Shown: positions 1 to 13,329 of the stretch, piece by piece | Numbering within the stretch: the first letter of the stretch is position 1 | Layout of the letters: each line of letters starts with the position of its first letter | Assembly (NCBI GenBank): GCA_963823515.1 | Contig: CAWGMB010000019.1 | Coordinates: forward strand, 372,001 to 436,000 | DNA: 64,000 nt | From: Miltoncostaea sp963823515 | GTDB taxonomy: Bacteria; Actinomycetota; Thermoleophilia; Miltoncostaeales; Miltoncostaeaceae | Direction of reading: 5' to 3' | Notes under the pieces: generated by a model | Databases searched by the model: none | Seen by the model: only the letters and a program-made list of their open reading frames with translations | What the model was told of the DNA's origin: nothing | Made by a program: the position numbers and the translations under genes

Positions 1-87
1 CGCGGCGGGCGCGAGGCCCATCCATGCCACGGCGCCGAGCACGAGCGCGAGGCACCCGAAGATGATCCGTGCTCGCGCCCGGCCCAT
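1..87 (-). CDS. N-terminus of a membrane protein, possibly SipW-type signal peptidase I (partial)
   Basis: Only the first 29 codons lie in the window; the gene runs off the left edge. It starts with ATG one base after the stop of the upstream secreted-protein gene, so the two are probably cotranslated. The visible peptide is MGRARARIIFGCLALVLGAV followed by AWMGLAPAA: basic residues and then one hydrophobic segment. Archaeal/SipW-type signal peptidases begin like this, and in actinobacteria they often follow a small secreted substrate gene. The signal peptidase identity is inferred from context; no catalytic residues are visible. A sortase or another anchored protein would also fit. Confidence 0.45.
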   Translation of the reverse strand, partial: MGRARARIIFGCLALVLGAVAWMGLAPAA

Positions 88-88
88 G

Positions 89-454
89 TCAGTCCGACGC
101 CACGACGGTCAGCTGATCGGCGCTCGCCGCCGTCGCCTGCGGGCTCGTGGTGTCGCAGGTCACCGAGCCGGTCGTGTTGACGCAGGCGTACCATGAGCCG
201 CCGGAGACCAGCTGGGCCCGGACCGTGTTCGCAGCCGTGGGGGCGATGGTGAACGCGACCTGGTCCACGTCGCGTGGGTCGGTCCCGTTCAGTGTGTAGG
301 TGATGCCCGAGACGGTATAGCCCGTGATCGCCCCTGAGCCGGATCCGGCTGAAGAAGCGGGGACCGTGTTGGCGGCCGTGTACGCGTACGCGCCGAGGGC
401 GAGCACCCCCGCCACTCCGACCACGCCGGCCCTGCGGGTCCAGTGTGAAATCAC
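89..454 (-). CDS. small secreted protein with SipW-type signal peptide
   Basis: A 121-residue protein. It starts at GTG, with a strong GGAGGAGG ribosome site six bases upstream. Residues 7-8 are RR, followed by a hydrophobic segment (GVVGVAGVLALGAYAYTAAN) resembling the signal sequences of SipW-dependent (TasA-like) exported proteins. The mature part is rich in Thr, Ser, Ala and Val and looks like a short beta-sandwich. It contains one Cys pair (WYAC and VTCD) that could form a disulfide. The next gene downstream starts one base after its stop and may encode its processing peptidase. Function is unknown; a fibre subunit or surface-exposed protein is the best guess. Confidence 0.65.
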   Translation of the reverse strand: MISHWTRRAGVVGVAGVLALGAYAYTAANTVPASSAGSGSGAITGYTVSGITYTLNGTDPRDVDQVAFTIAPTAANTVRAQLVSGGSWYACVNTTGSVTCDTTSPQATAASADQLTVVASD

Positions 455-739
455 CGTTGTCCTCCTCCGTGAGGTTTGCTGGGCGGTTCTCTGTTGAGCA
501 TCAGTGCCGTCGCCCTTGGGGTCCGATCCGGACGGTGACCCGGACCGCTATGGGCCCCTTCGGATGAATTGCCCGCTCACATGAGCTTTGGGGCGGTCCG
601 CCCGGCCATCGGGAGCGGTCTGGCCAAGAGTGATCGCCCTCTGGCGAAAGGGGGACTGAGACTCCGGCCACATGCCCGCGCTGGGAGCTGATGACGTCGC
701 GCGGCTCGTTCGTCCCGCGTCCGGGAGGGGGCGCACAGG
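455..739. other. intergenic region upstream of the secreted-protein gene
   Basis: No convincing gene is visible in these 285 bases. The part next to 454 holds the ribosome site and presumably the promoter of the minus-strand secreted-protein gene. The distal part merges into the decayed PAS-sensor gene on the plus strand, whose original start could not be located. Confidence 0.4.
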
Positions 740-1765
740 AAGCCGCAACCGGGCGCTCGTGTCGGCCTTGTCGGCGCGGGCCTCGGGGTCGGGGAAGCCC
801 TGGCGCTGACCGAGGACGACCTCGACCCCGTCGCGGAGCGGGTGAGCGTCGCCGGCACGCGGCAGCGCAGCGTGTCGGTGCCGACCTCCGTGATGGGGAT
901 CCTCCAGGCCCGGGGAGTCGTCCGGCGCGAGCTCGGACTCGATGAGGGTGGCCTCTCTCTTGCGCACGCGCGACGGGCTCCGCTGGAGGCCTCGTATGTC
1001 CGGCGCCTGGTCGCGCGGCCGGGCCGCGAGGCGGGCATCGAGAGGGTGGTCAACGCCCGCACGCTGCGCGAGAGCTACGCGGCTGCGCGCCTCTTCCGCG
1101 TGCGCCGGCCGGCGGTCGGGAAGCGGATCGTGATGAGCTTCGAGGACCAGGGTGCGGCACGGGCGGCCGAGCGCCATGTGGGCCGGCTCGAGGCGGCAGG
1201 AGGCGATGCTCGAGGCCTCGCCGGCCGGTGGGATGGTGGTCGACCCCTCCGGGGCGATCGTCGTGGCCGACGCCGTCGCGCACCGGTTGCTCGAGGTACC
1301 CTCCGGACGCCTCATGGGCCGCAGCCCGTGGGACCCCCGGTGGCGGCAGATCCGCCCGGACGGCAGCCGGATCCCGCTCGCCGAGCAGCCCTCGGCCATC
1401 GCGCGCGCCACCGGGCGGCCGGTGCGCGATCAGGAGGTCGGTATCGAGCGGCCCGACGGCAGCGTCGCGTGGGTCACGATGAAATGCCGAGCCCGTCGAG
1501 GCCGGCGGCGCCGCCCACGACGGCGCGGAGCCGTCCGATGTGTCGGTTCTGGAGGCGGCCCGGATCGCGGCGATGGAGTCGGGCGAGGTCGTCCACCCGC
1601 GCCACGCCGTGCGGGGGTCGGAGGGCCCGGAGATCCGGGTCGTGCGGCTGCTGCGCCGTGCGAGACCCCATGGGCCGCGGGGTCGCGCAGGTGGTGAGCC
1701 TCGTCCTGCCCGGCGAGGGGCCGACAGGGCCCCCTCCCGAGGGCGCGGCAGGAGGATCGGCGCGG
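740..1765 (+). pseudogene. decayed PAS-domain sensor protein (several frameshifts)
   Basis: Recognisable PAS-type protein appears in successive reading frames, so the gene is broken. From about 740 to 1195 one frame reads a linker ending in RLFRVRRPAVGKRIVMSFED, typical of the strand that closes one PAS unit. Near 1200 the similarity moves to another frame, with EAMLEASPAGGMVVDPSG, then RPVRDQEVGIERPDGS and a WVTM strand: most of a second PAS domain. From about 1500 to 1640 a third frame has SGEVVHPRHAVRGSEG and RVVRLL, and near 1650 the first frame resumes with VRDPMGRGVAQVVSLVL, the last strands of another PAS domain. No kinase, GGDEF or output domain follows before the convergent gyrA end at 1800. 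At least three frame changes argue for a genuine pseudogene rather than a single sequencing error. Confidence 0.6.
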
Positions 1766-1799
1766 CGGGGGCGGACCCGCGCCCCTCGCCGCCGGCCCA

Positions 1800-4328
<2,529 letters not shown>

Positions 4329-4442
4329 TACTCGTTACCCCCGGGATGCATGGGCGTGGACGCGGGCGCCCAGGCGCACCGGTTCCCCGGACCGCCGGCG
4401 GCGGCCGGCGGCGGGTGGGCGGCCGGCGTCTCCCGCCGGGTT

Positions 4443-6829
<2,387 letters not shown>

Positions 6830-6940
6830 CGACGGTACGTCGGGCGTGGGCTGTATCTGATGCCTCCTAGAGAACGGTCCCGGGAGTCTAGCACCCCCGT
6901 CCCCCGGAATCGCCTATTTTGTGCCCTATTTGCAGGTATT

Positions 6941-7450
6941 TCACCTGTCACTCCGACGCGATTGACGGGCCGCCGACGCCGCCGACGCCCGTTCGATCAG
7001 ATCGCGCAGCACCGGGTCGGCCACCTCGGCCGCCGCCGACGCCGCCGCGGCCCTCTGGGCGGGGGTCGGGGGCGGGGGCGGGGGGGGCGCGGGGGCCTCG
7101 TCCGGCGCGACCGGCAGGGCGTGGTCGGCCACGGCGAACCTCAGGCCGACGATGCCCGCATCCGGGCACTCCGCCACGAGGCGTGCCGTGAGGTCCTCGC
7201 GGCGCGCCGAGAGCTCGTATGCCCAGGCGGCGTCGGAGCAGGCGACCGTCAGCACGCCGGCGCGGGTGCAGCGGATGGGCACGCTGTTCCGGGCGACGTC
7301 GGCGCCGACGACCGCCGGCCAGGCCAGCGCGGCGGTGGCGGCCGGGCCCTTCGCCGAGGGCGCCCCAGCCGAGCGGCGGAAGCGCTTGAGGGCGTCGGCG
7401 GCGGCGATGGGGTCCTTGCGGTGCCGGTGGCGGCGCGGGTGATCAGGCAT
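6941..7450 (-). CDS. dciA: DciA-like DUF721 protein, replicative helicase operator
   Basis: A 169-residue DUF721 protein. DUF721/DciA proteins interact with the replicative helicase DnaB and help load it in bacteria without DnaC/DnaI. The N-terminal part has the family pattern (DALKRFRR, WPAVVGADVARNSVP, GVLTVACSDAAWAYELS) with the conserved tryptophans. The C-terminal part is a low-complexity Pro/Ala linker, including a run of seven prolines, followed by a helical Ala/Arg-rich tail. Its ATG overlaps the recF stop by eight bases, and gyrB follows, the recF-dciA-gyrB order common in actinobacteria. A short inverted repeat (CAGGT/ACCTG, 6933-6947) spans the stop codon. Confidence 0.8.
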   Translation of the reverse strand: MPDHPRRHRHRKDPIAAADALKRFRRSAGAPSAKGPAATAALAWPAVVGADVARNSVPIRCTRAGVLTVACSDAAWAYELSARREDLTARLVAECPDAGIVGLRFAVADHALPVAPDEAPAPPPPPPPTPAQRAAAASAAAEVADPVLRDLIERASAASAARQSRRSDR

Positions 7451-8555
7451 GGAGACGGCCGGCCTCCACCCGCACGACGGCGTCCGGCGGGGCGGCGAGA
7501 GCCTCGGCCGCGCCGGGGTCGGCGGTCGTCACGAGGGCCTGGCCGCCATCGCGCACGGCCTCCAGCAGCAGGCGCCGGCGCGTCGGGTCGAGCTCACTGA
7601 GGACGTCGTCCAGGAGCAGGATCGGTCGGGCCGCCCGCTCGCGCAGGTGGCCGCGCGCCGCCAGCAGCAGCGCGAGCGCGGCCGTGCGCTGCTCGCCCTG
7701 ACTGCCCTCGCGGCGCAGGTCGGCGGCGCCGGCCCCGATCCAGAGGTCGTCGCGGTGCGGACCCGCGAGGGTCTGCGCCGCCTGGATCTCCCGGGGCCGG
7801 CGCTCGGCGAGGGCCCGGGCGAGGTGCTCCTCGAGCGCGTCGCCCGCGGCGTCGCCGAGTCCGGACGGGGAGGGCTCGAGGCGCAGCGTGCCCCCCGTCC
7901 CGCCGCCGAGGTCGGCGAGCCACGCCGCGAAGGGCCCTGCGAGGGCCTCCACGCCCTCGCGGCGCGTGCGCGCCACCCGGGCGCCCAGCTCGGCCATCGG
8001 CGCCTCCCAGGCGGGCAGGCTCGACTCGGAGGCGAGCCCCGCGCGCACGCGCCGCAGCAGGGCGTTCCGCTGGGCGAGGGCGTTCTGATAGCCCGAGAGG
8101 TCCTCCGCAAAGCCGGGCGCGGCCGCCTCGAGCACCCGGTCGAGGGCGCGGCGGCGGGCGGCGGGCGGACCCTTCACGGCGCGCAACTCGTCCGGGAGGA
8201 ACACGAGCACGGCGCGCGCGCGCCACCCGGCCAGCGTGCGCACGGGGTCGCCGTCGAGGCGCAGTCGGCGCCCACGGCCCGGCGCGAAGCCGATCTCGCG
8301 GTGGTGGGAGCCCCCGGGGCCGTCCAGGTCGAGGGTGACGTGCAGGGCCTCGGCGCCCCGCCGGACGATCTCGGCCTCCCGTGCCGTGCGGGGCGAGACA
8401 CCCAGGCAGCCGAGCACCAACGCCTCCACCAGGGAGGTCTTTCCCGCGCCGTTCGGGCCGGTGATCAGCACGAGCCCGGCCGGCAGGTCGAGCGCCGCCC
8501 GGTCCCAGCAGCGCACGTCGGCCACCTCCAGCCGCCGCGCGACCCAGTCGGGCAC
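7443..8555 (-). CDS. recF: DNA replication and repair protein RecF
   Basis: A 370-residue ABC-type ATPase that binds gapped DNA and helps RecOR load RecA. Walker A is GPNGAGKTS near residue 34, the signature region is SQGEQRTAALALLLA, and Walker B is PILLLDDVLSELD near residue 320, followed by a D-loop and TADPG. GTG start at 8555, 19 bases after the dnaN stop; the length is normal for the family. It sits in the usual dnaN-recF-dciA order and is probably cotranscribed with dnaN. Confidence 0.93.
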   Translation of the reverse strand: MPDWVARRLEVADVRCWDRAALDLPAGLVLITGPNGAGKTSLVEALVLGCLGVSPRTAREAEIVRRGAEALHVTLDLDGPGGSHHREIGFAPGRGRRLRLDGDPVRTLAGWRARAVLVFLPDELRAVKGPPAARRRALDRVLEAAAPGFAEDLSGYQNALAQRNALLRRVRAGLASESSLPAWEAPMAELGARVARTRREGVEALAGPFAAWLADLGGGTGGTLRLEPSPSGLGDAAGDALEEHLARALAERRPREIQAAQTLAGPHRDDLWIGAGAADLRREGSQGEQRTAALALLLAARGHLRERAARPILLLDDVLSELDPTRRRLLLEAVRDGGQALVTTADPGAAEALAAPPDAVVRVEAGRLHA

Positions 8556-8574
8556 GGCGAGACGCTCGAGCGGG

Positions 8575-9675
8575 CTAGGCGTTGAGCCTGATCGGCATGA
8601 GGAGGTAGCGGTAGCCGTCGCTCGCTCCGCGCAGGAGTCCGGGGCGCAGTGGGCTGATAAGCCCGAGGCGCACCTCGTCGCCGTCGATGCTCTCCACGCC
8701 GGCCCGGAGGAACTCGACGTTGAAGCCCATCTCGAGGGGCTCGCCGGTGAAGGAGACCGGGATGGACTCGTGACCCTCGCCGATCTGGTCGCTGATCGCC
8801 GAGATCGTGACCGACCCCGGCTCGAAGGCCAGTCGCACCGGGGTGTTGCGCTGCGCCAGCACGCCGATCCGGGTCAGCACGCCGAGCAACTCGGAGCGCT
8901 CGAAGGCGACGTCGTGCTCGAAGGTGTCCGGCACGAGCTGGCGGTGATCGGGGAACTGGCCCTCGATCAGGCGGCTCGTGAGGCGCAGATCGCCGATGCG
9001 GAAGAGCGCCTGGGTCTCGGTGAGGACCACCTCGACGGCCTCGGCCTTCATGACGCCGACGAGGCGGGAGACCTCGCTCAGCGCCCGCGCCGGGACGATC
9101 GCCTCGCGGACGTCCGGCGGCGGCGCGTCGAGGGCGGTCTGCCGCACCGCGAGCCGGTACGAGTCGGTGGCGACCATCGTCAGCCCGTCGGGCCCGATCC
9201 GCACCAGCACGCCGGTCAGGACCGGCCGCGTCTCGTCGCGGGAGGCGGCCCGGGCGACGCGGTCGATCGCCTCCACGAGCGGCTCGGCCGGGATCATCAG
9301 CCCGCTGCCCTCGTCGGGCGGCAACTCCGGGAAGTCGTGGGCCTGGAGGCAGTTCAGGGAGAAGGACGACCCGCCGCCCGACAGGCTCACGACGCCCTCG
9401 TTGGCCCGATGCTCGAGGGTGATCGGGCCCTCGGCCATGGAACGGACGATGTCGGCCGCCAGCCGGGGCAGCACGACCGCGCCGGGCTCCTCGACCGACA
9501 TCTCCAGCGGCACGCGCAGGGAGATCTCCATGTCGGTGGCCGCGAGCTCGCAGCGCCCCTCCTCGGCCCTCAGCAGGACGTGGGAGAGGATCTGGATCGT
9601 GCTCTTGGCCGAGGCGGCCCGGCCGGCGATCGCGAGCTTGCCGGCAAGCTCGTCCTTGGGTGATGCGAAGCGCAC
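8575..9675 (-). CDS. dnaN: DNA polymerase III beta sliding clamp
   Basis: A 366-residue sliding clamp with three repeated clamp domains, ending in YRYLLMPIRLNA, the conserved clamp C-terminus. The frame extends upstream, but homology starts at VRFASPKDELAGKLAIAGRA, so GTG 9675 is chosen; this gives the usual family length. No clear ribosome site precedes this start. Instead TAGGGT (9683-9688) lies seven bases upstream, which would suit a leaderless transcript. A 315-base gap separates it from dnaA, so it may have its own promoter. Confidence 0.95.
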   Translation of the reverse strand: MRFASPKDELAGKLAIAGRAASAKSTIQILSHVLLRAEEGRCELAATDMEISLRVPLEMSVEEPGAVVLPRLAADIVRSMAEGPITLEHRANEGVVSLSGGGSSFSLNCLQAHDFPELPPDEGSGLMIPAEPLVEAIDRVARAASRDETRPVLTGVLVRIGPDGLTMVATDSYRLAVRQTALDAPPPDVREAIVPARALSEVSRLVGVMKAEAVEVVLTETQALFRIGDLRLTSRLIEGQFPDHRQLVPDTFEHDVAFERSELLGVLTRIGVLAQRNTPVRLAFEPGSVTISAISDQIGEGHESIPVSFTGEPLEMGFNVEFLRAGVESIDGDEVRLGLISPLRPGLLRGASDGYRYLLMPIRLNA

Positions 9676-9990
9676 GGCGGTGACCCTACCGCCTGCCGGG
9701 AGCGTCCGCAGACACGGCGACGGCGACTCTCCACCGGCGAGCCTCGGACCTCTTTGACGTAAAGAGATAGAGAGGTTGGAAACCCGTAACGGCAGTAGGC
9801 CCTGTGCACTCGGGGGAGACTGGTCGAATGGCCTGGAAATGAGCGTCTTCGGGGTGTGGGCCGAGCGGTGGGCGACAGCCCTCGAGGCGGGTGCTGCCTC
9901 CACACGCGTCCCCAGCGCGCCGCCCGGCCGGGGCCGGGATGGTTGAACCTGGGGAGGGGGCGCACCGTCCGTCCCGAGGGGTCTCCACCG
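9676..9990. promoter_or_regulatory. dnaA-dnaN intergenic region with two hairpins
   Basis: No gene is credible in these 315 bases. Two perfect inverted repeats are visible. CCCGGCC-GG-GGCCGGG (9923-9938), shortly after the dnaA stop, could be a terminator although it lacks a T-tract. CTCTTT-GACGT-AAAGAG (9750-9766) lies about 75 bases upstream of dnaN and could be an operator or transcript hairpin. Sequence around the second is less GC-rich than its surroundings, as expected for a promoter. No DnaA boxes were recognised. Confidence 0.5.
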
Positions 9991-11382
9991 TCACGGGCGG
10001 GCGCGCCGGCCGGTGAGACGGCCGGTGAGCGCCTGCACCGCGGTGAGCACCTCGCCCTCTCCGCCCATCTGGGAGGCCACCTTCTGTACCGCGTACATGA
10101 CCGTGGTGTGGTCGCGGCCGCCGAAGGCGCGTCCGATGGCCGGGAGCGAGGAGTCGGTGAGCTCGCGGCTGAGGTACATGGCCACCTGGCGGGGGCGCAC
10201 GATGCGACGGGTGCGCTTGTCGCCGTTCATCTCGTCGAGGGTTACGCCGTAGTAGCGGCAGACCTCGCTCTGGATGACCGTGATGCTCAGCACGCCCTCC
10301 CCTGCGGGGAAGAGGTCCTCGAGCACCTCGGTGGCGAGCTCGACCGTGATGCGCCGGCCGGAGATCGATCCGTGGGCGACGACGCGGGTGAGCGCGCCCT
10401 CGAGCGCCCGGACGTTGGTCGAGACCCGCCCGGCGATGAAGGGGAGCACCTCGGGGTCGTGGATCTCGTAACGGTCGGCCCGCACGCGCTTCTGGAGGAT
10501 CGCGATGCGGGTCTCGATGTCGGGCGGCTGCACGTCGGTGATCAACCCCATCTCGAAGCGGCTGCGGAGCCGGTCCTCGAGCGTGGCGATCGCCTTGGGC
10601 GGGCGGTCGGAGGAGATCACGATCTGCTTGCCGCTGTCGTGGAGCGCGTTGAAGGTGTGGAAGAACTCCTCCTGCGTCTGCTCCCGCCCCTGCAGGGACT
10701 GGATGTCGTCGATCAGGAGGATGTCCGTGTTGCGGTAGCGGTCCTTGAACGACCGGATGCCCCCGTCGCGCAGGGCGTTGATGAACTCGTTGGTGAAGGT
10801 CTCCACCGAGACGTAGGTGAGCGAGAGCTCGGGGTGGTTGGCCTCGACGAAGTGGCCGATGGCGTGCAGGAGGTGCGTCTTGCCGAGCCCCACCCCCCCG
10901 TAGATGAAGAAGGGGTTGTAGGCCTTTGCGGGCGCCTCGGCCACGGCCAGGGCGGCGGCTTGCGCGAAGCGGTTCGAGGGCCCTGTGACGAAGGCCTCGA
11001 AGGTGAAGCGCGGCTGAAGCCCGCTCGGGCGCCGCGGCTGCAGGGACGCCATCGTGCCGCGGGGCTCGGCGGGCCCGATCGGCTCCTGCTCGGAGGGCTC
11101 GGGCGCGTCCGGACTCGCCTCGACGGTGATCTCCACCTCGAGGTCGGCACCGCGGATCTCGAAGAGGGCGTCGCGCAGGAGGGGCAGGTAGCGCTGGCGG
11201 ATCCATTGACGCAGGAGCTCCGTGTCGACCGCGAGCACGATGCGGTCGTCGGCGAGCATCACCGGGCGGGCTCCCGAGAAGGCGAACTTGAACGTCTGGC
11301 CGTTGAGTGTCGAGCGAAGGCGCTCGCGGACCTCCGACCAGACGGCGTCACGCTCGTGTGCGGGGGCGACTGTGGGGGGCAT
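9991..11382 (-). CDS. dnaA: chromosomal replication initiator DnaA
   Basis: A 463-residue AAA+ initiator that binds DnaA boxes at oriC and opens the duplex. Domain I is residues 1-80, then a short acidic/proline linker. Domain III has Walker A GGVGLGKTH at residues 162-170, Walker B ILLIDDIQ and the arginine-finger region RLRSRFEMGL. Domain IV ends with the DnaA signature GGRDHTTVMYAVQK. ATG start at 11382 with GGAG eight bases upstream. It follows the GHKL-ATPase gene by 74 bases on the same strand, so that gene rather than dnaA is the origin-proximal member of the run. Confidence 0.98.
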   Translation of the reverse strand: MPPTVAPAHERDAVWSEVRERLRSTLNGQTFKFAFSGARPVMLADDRIVLAVDTELLRQWIRQRYLPLLRDALFEIRGADLEVEITVEASPDAPEPSEQEPIGPAEPRGTMASLQPRRPSGLQPRFTFEAFVTGPSNRFAQAAALAVAEAPAKAYNPFFIYGGVGLGKTHLLHAIGHFVEANHPELSLTYVSVETFTNEFINALRDGGIRSFKDRYRNTDILLIDDIQSLQGREQTQEEFFHTFNALHDSGKQIVISSDRPPKAIATLEDRLRSRFEMGLITDVQPPDIETRIAILQKRVRADRYEIHDPEVLPFIAGRVSTNVRALEGALTRVVAHGSISGRRITVELATEVLEDLFPAGEGVLSITVIQSEVCRYYGVTLDEMNGDKRTRRIVRPRQVAMYLSRELTDSSLPAIGRAFGGRDHTTVMYAVQKVASQMGGEGEVLTAVQALTGRLTGRRARP

Positions 11383-11456
11383 TGCCGGGACTCCGTCGGT
11401 GGGCGGGGGGATGACGTCCTGTGGTGGCGTGCGTCGGTCGTGCGTGTGCGGGTGCT

Positions 11457-12185
11457 TCAGAAGAGGGTCGCGACCAGGGCCGCGCCGGCCTCGGTGAGGC
11501 GGCGCGGCCCGGAGGGCTCACGGGCGACCAGTCCACGGTGCTGCAAGAGGGCGAGCTCACGGCCGCACTCCGAGCGCGACCGGCCGAGCTCGCCGGCCAG
11601 GCGGGCCGGCGTGGCGCTGGGGATCTCCAGCAGGAGCGCGAGGATCTCGCGGGCGGCCTCCGAGCAGACCGACTCGGCGGAGGGGGTCGCGGGCGCATCC
11701 AGGGCGAGGGTGACCGCCGCGCCGCTCCCCAGGTTCTCCGTGATGTCGAGGCTCCCGCCGGCCGCCGCCATCATCTCGAGGGCCAGCGGAAGCCCGCCGC
11801 CGACGCCGCGTACGACGGCCTGCGCCGTGGGGCCGGCGGTGGTGAACCCGGGCAGGATCGCCCGGTCCGGGTCGGGGATGCCCGGGCCGTGGTCGCTCAC
11901 GCGCAGGGAGTGGCCCGCGTCGAGCACGCTCACGACGGCATCGCGGAACGACGCGTGGACGAGGTTCTCCACCACCTCGCGCACCGCCGGGCCGGGGAGG
12001 AGGGAGCGCTCCCCGATCGCGTCGCAGACGGACTCGATGAGCGCGACCGGATCGTCGTCGCAGATCTCCTCCACCTGCGGCGGCTCCCCGGGGGCCCCGT
12101 AGACCGCCAGGCGGACGCGGACGGGCTCGGGGCGGGGGGCTCGAGCAGCGGTGGGCGGTGTGGACAGGGTGAGGGTCGAGGGCAT
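11457..12185 (-). CDS. GHKL ATPase fused to a winged-helix domain, next to oriC
   Basis: A 242-residue protein of unknown role. Residues about 45-163 form a GHKL/HATPase_c fold with all nucleotide motifs: N-box REVVENLVHASF (E73, N74), G1 VSDHGPGIP (D98, G100, G102) and G2 GVGGGLPLA (127-135). There is no phosphoacceptor histidine domain, receiver or membrane segment, so it is not an ordinary sensor kinase; the closest look is an anti-sigma or orphan HATPase. Residues 173-240 look like a MarR-type winged helix (REILALLLEIPSATPARLAG, then LLQHRGLVAREPSGPRRLTE). ATG at 12185 faces the presumed oriC and dnaA follows 74 bases downstream. A role as an ATP-dependent DNA-binding regulator of initiation or of dnaA transcription is inference. 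Confidence 0.75.
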   Translation of the reverse strand: MPSTLTLSTPPTAARAPRPEPVRVRLAVYGAPGEPPQVEEICDDDPVALIESVCDAIGERSLLPGPAVREVVENLVHASFRDAVVSVLDAGHSLRVSDHGPGIPDPDRAILPGFTTAGPTAQAVVRGVGGGLPLALEMMAAAGGSLDITENLGSGAAVTLALDAPATPSAESVCSEAAREILALLLEIPSATPARLAGELGRSRSECGRELALLQHRGLVAREPSGPRRLTEAGAALVATLF

Positions 12186-12571
12186 CGTTTCGGGGGTCGA
12201 GGGGGCGGCACTCTAACCGCGTGACCCCACACGACGAAAGGCCCGCGCTCCCCCTGTGGAGAACATTCCCTCGACTGAGCGGCGAAATCGTATGACACGC
12301 CGGTCGGACGTCATTGTGGTCGTGGGCGGGAAGCCTTTTGTGGAGGAGGATCCCATGGTTTCTCCACAGACATCTCCACATCTGTGCAGAACCGAAACGG
12401 CCCCGATTCCGCCGCTTTGAGGCGGGCCGCAGAGGGGTTCGCACCGGGCCCCGGCGACACCCCCCGGGGGCGGTGCGGGAGGCCTCCTTTGCTATGCTCG
12501 GCCACCCCGCGGCGGGCCCCCGCCCGGATTTGGATGCTGTTGCATCGACGCGGACGAGGAGTGCGGCGCGC
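12186..12571. other. presumed chromosomal origin (oriC) with variant DnaA boxes
   Basis: A non-coding gap between the divergent GHKL/dnaA run and rpmH, the classical position of oriC. Five related 9-mers are visible: TGTGGAGAA 12255-12263, TGTGGAGGA 12339-12347, TTCTCCACA 12360-12368, ATCTCCACA 12372-12380 and TGTGCAGAA 12383-12391. The repeated form TTCTCCACA differs from the E. coli (TTATCCACA) and mycobacterial (TTGTCCACA) boxes only at position 3. Three boxes are packed within 32 bases in alternating orientation. TAGAGT (12210-12215) could be the -10 of the GHKL/dnaA operon. No long AT-rich unwinding element is obvious. Confidence 0.75.
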
Positions 12572-12706
12572 GTGAAGCGGACCTACCAGCCCAATAAGCG
12601 CAAGCGTAAGAAGACCCACGGCTTTCGGGTGCGCATGAGCACCAAGGCCGGCCGGGCGGTGCTGAAGCGCCGCCGCGCCAAGGGCCGTGCGCACCTCTCC
12701 GCCTAA
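12572..12706 (+). CDS. rpmH: 50S ribosomal protein L34
   Basis: A 44-residue, highly basic L34 protein of the large ribosomal subunit, beginning KRTYQPNKRKRKKTHGFRVR after the start. The GTG at 12572 is chosen because the family starts exactly there; GAGGA lies 11 bases upstream. It is the first gene right of oriC and rnpA follows after three bases. Confidence 0.97.
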   Translation: MKRTYQPNKRKRKKTHGFRVRMSTKAGRAVLKRRRAKGRAHLSA

Positions 12707-12709
12707 TCG

Positions 12710-13102
12710 ATGACCGACGCCGGCACCGCTCCGCGGCGCCGTGCCCGGATAACGCGGTCGGGCGACTTCGACGCGGTCTACCGGCGCGGGCGCTCGGCGG
12801 CCAACAGGCATCTGGTGGTCTATGCATTCGCGCGGGACGACCGACCGGGCACGACTCCGGCGCGCCTCGGTCTGTCCGTGTCCAAGAAGGTGGGCGGGGC
12901 CGTGGAGCGCAACCGCGTCAAGCGCGTGCTGCGCGAACGCTTCGCCGAGATCGCGCCCGCGCTGCCCACCGGCATCGATGTGGTGGTCATCGCGCGCCCG
13001 GGCAGCGCGGAATACGTGGAGGAGAAGGGGTCCGCCGCTCTCGGCGCGCGCCTGGCGGAGCTCGCCGAGAAGGTCACGCGTTCCCGCGAGGGCTCGGCGT
13101 GA
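12710..13102 (+). CDS. rnpA: ribonuclease P protein component
   Basis: A 130-residue protein subunit of RNase P, which matures tRNA 5' ends together with the RNA subunit. The family signature is present as LGLSVSKKVGGAVERNRVKR with the RNR motif (ERNRVKRVLRE). The N-terminus has RITRSGDFDAVYRRGRS, typical of the family. ATG start three bases after rpmH; the stop overlaps the yidD start as GTGA. Confidence 0.96.
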   Translation: MTDAGTAPRRRARITRSGDFDAVYRRGRSAANRHLVVYAFARDDRPGTTPARLGLSVSKKVGGAVERNRVKRVLRERFAEIAPALPTGIDVVVIARPGSAEYVEEKGSAALGARLAELAEKVTRSREGSA

Positions 13103-13329
13103 GGGCGATCGCGATCGCCCCGATCCGGGCCTACCAGAGGTTCATCTCCCCGCTGATCCCGCGGCGCTGCAAGTACCACCCCACCTGCTCGGCCTACGCC
13201 GTCAACGCCGTCCGTGAGTTCGGGGCCGCGCGCGGCCTCGTGCTCGCGTGCTGGCGACTGCTGCGGTGCAACCCCTGGAGTCACGGGGGAGTCGACTACG
13301 CCCACGACCAGAGGGTCTTCCGCTCGTGA
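13099..13329 (+). CDS. yidD: membrane protein insertion efficiency factor YidD
   Basis: A 76-residue YidD/UPF0161 protein that aids insertion of membrane proteins by YidC. The conserved cysteine-rich core is visible as PRRCKYHPTCSAYA, followed by LACWRLLRCNPWSHGGVD. Start GTG overlaps the rnpA stop (GTGA) and its own stop overlaps the yidC GTG in the same manner, giving a coupled rnpA-yidD-yidC unit. Confidence 0.95.
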   Translation: MRAIAIAPIRAYQRFISPLIPRRCKYHPTCSAYAVNAVREFGAARGLVLACWRLLRCNPWSHGGVDYAHDQRVFRS

